Part shown: positions 63,242-64,000 of the stretch, one piece after another
Layout of the letters: each line of letters opens with the position of its first letter
How positions within the stretch are numbered: position 1 is the first letter of the stretch
Assembly (NCBI RefSeq): GCF_900496975.1
Contig: NZ_UFQC01000005.1
Span: 62,001 to 126,000 of the forward strand
DNA length: 64,000 bases
Direction: 5' to 3'
Source of the DNA: Achromobacter veterisilvae
GTDB taxonomy: Bacteria; Pseudomonadota; Gammaproteobacteria; Burkholderiales; Burkholderiaceae_B
The notes under the pieces: model-generated
Database searches by the model: none
What the model saw: the letters and a program-made list of their open reading frames with translations, nothing else
Told to the model about the DNA's origin: nothing
Position numbers and translations under genes: made by a program

Positions 63242-64000
63242 GGTGCGCCCCAGGGCGATTCGGGGGGCTGGGCCGGCATGCGGACCTGCAGACGGAAGCC
63301 GCCCTTCTTCCGCGTGTGGATGGTGACCTCCCCGTTGAGCAGCCGGACACGCTCGCGTATGCCTTGCAGTCCCAGCGACAAAGGCAGTTTCTTCGCCAGG
63401 CTTTCGGGCGCCGCGCCCACGCCGTTGTCCTGGACGGTCAGTTCGCACTGCGACTCCGTGCAGTGCAGCCGTAGCGAAACCTTGCTCGCCTGGGCATGCT
63501 TGGCGATATTGGTGAGCGCCTCCTGGACGATCCGGAACAAGGTGGTGGCGACGGGTTTGGAGGGTTCCGCGTTGCCGATCGATATCTCGGCCTCGGTGTC
63601 GATGCCGTACCGCGATACGAAATCCGCCACCAGCCATTCGCCGGCCGCGGCCAGGCCCAGATCGTCCAGCATGACCGGCCTCAGATCGGAGGCGATGCGC
63701 CGCAGCGAGGCGAAGGTCTTTTTTATCAGGCGCCGCATGGCGCGCACGCGTGCGCGCGCTTCGGCGTCGCCCGGCGGGCAGCCGGCTTCCAGTTGGGAAA
63801 GCTCCATGGTCAACGCCGTCAAGGTCTGGCCCAGGTCGTCGTGCAGCTCGCGGGCAATATGCTTCTTTTCCTGTTCGCGCACGTGCAGCAATGCATTGGA
63901 GAGCCGGGTGAGTTCGTCGCGGGAGGCCCGCAAGGCCTGGTCGACCCGCTGCCGTTCGGTGATGTCCCGCAGGAATACGGAGAGGAATACGCCGGCCTCG
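63238..64000 (-). CDS. Sensor histidine kinase, NarX/DegS type (5' end outside window)
   Basis: Open to the window edge; about 253 C-terminal residues present. From the edge: the tail of a PAS domain with the PAC motif 'FLSVFLRDITERQRVDQAL', a HisKA_3 dimerisation helix with the phospho-His in 'HIARELHDDLGQTLTAL', and an HATPase domain ('LFRIVQEALTNIAKHAQAS' N-box, 'VQDNGVGAAP' G1 box, 'LGLQGIRERVRLLNG' G2 box). Stop overlaps the response-regulator GTG start by four bases. Likely a cytosolic, PAS-sensing kinase; membrane parts, if any, lie outside the window. Confidence 0.93.
   Translation of the reverse strand, partial: EAGVFLSVFLRDITERQRVDQALRASRDELTRLSNALLHVREQEKKHIARELHDDLGQTLTALTMELSQLEAGCPPGDAEARARVRAMRRLIKKTFASLRRIASDLRPVMLDDLGLAAAGEWLVADFVSRYGIDTEAEISIGNAEPSKPVATTLFRIVQEALTNIAKHAQASKVSLRLHCTESQCELTVQDNGVGAAPESLAKKLPLSLGLQGIRERVRLLNGEVTIHTRKKGGFRLQVRMPAQPPESPWGAP

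Overview
The window is chromosomal DNA from a GC-rich betaproteobacterium, most likely of the family Alcaligenaceae (Bordetella/Achromobacter-like). The pointers are an EarP/EF-P pair with an arginine in the modification loop, a solitary Bug-type periplasmic binding protein, DUF1178, DUF2863 and DUF2968 proteins, a Tad pilus locus, FecI/FecR/TonB-receptor iron uptake, both aconitases, and many LysR regulators next to CoA-based catabolic genes. No rRNA, tRNA, CRISPR array, phage or insertion sequence was recognised. Assignments come from reading the sequence and recalled family knowledge; no database search was run.

Layout. 1-7.2 kb: distal half of a Tad/Flp pilus locus (end of the TadA/CpaF ATPase, TadB, TadC, TadD, a DUF3613-like protein, TadG) closed by a sigma-54 enhancer-binding protein. 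7.3-12.8 kb: housekeeping genes, including a DUF2863-earP-efp operon and a DODA-type dioxygenase. 12.9-16.9 kb: TonB receptor with STN domain, FecR-like anti-sigma factor and an iron-starvation sigma factor whose promoter is overlaid by a Fur box. 17.1-19.8 kb: acnA. 20.0-24.5 kb: LysR, SDR reductase, acyl-CoA ligase and Bug protein. 24.6-33.2 kb: GntR repressor divergent from a LIV-type ABC importer operon that ends with an M20 carbamoylase-like hydrolase and an M81 (MlrC-like) peptidase. 33.2-33.7 kb: tandem array of 176-bp units carrying thirteen copies of an 11-bp palindrome. 33.9-36.2 kb: second TonB receptor. 36.3-45.8 kb: one long minus-strand operon (aldehyde dehydrogenase, polyamine-type ABC importer, acyl-CoA ligase, PYROXD2-like flavoprotein, degenerate amidohydrolase) divergent from a LysR gene.

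46.9-54.6 kb: SLT-like lipoprotein, a lower-GC pair (secreted patatin-like lipase plus small membrane protein), acnB, and a zinc-ribbon/FxLYD-like envelope protein pair. 54.8-56.0 kb: TSUP permease and CBS-domain protein. 56.2-61.6 kb: fatty or organic acid degradation cluster (two acyl-CoA dehydrogenases, CaiB-type CoA-transferase and LysR, divergent from an enoyl-CoA hydratase), with nested palindromes in the divergent promoter. 61.7-64 kb: FNR-type regulator and a NarL/FixJ-type two-component system cut by the window end.

The most interesting signals are regulatory or structural: an identical 21-bp operator in front of both aconitase genes with similar spacing to candidate -10 boxes, the palindrome array, the nested inverted repeats at 60.6 kb, a 16-bp palindrome ahead of the FNR gene, and the long mixed transport/catabolism operon containing an amidohydrolase that has lost its usual metal ligands.
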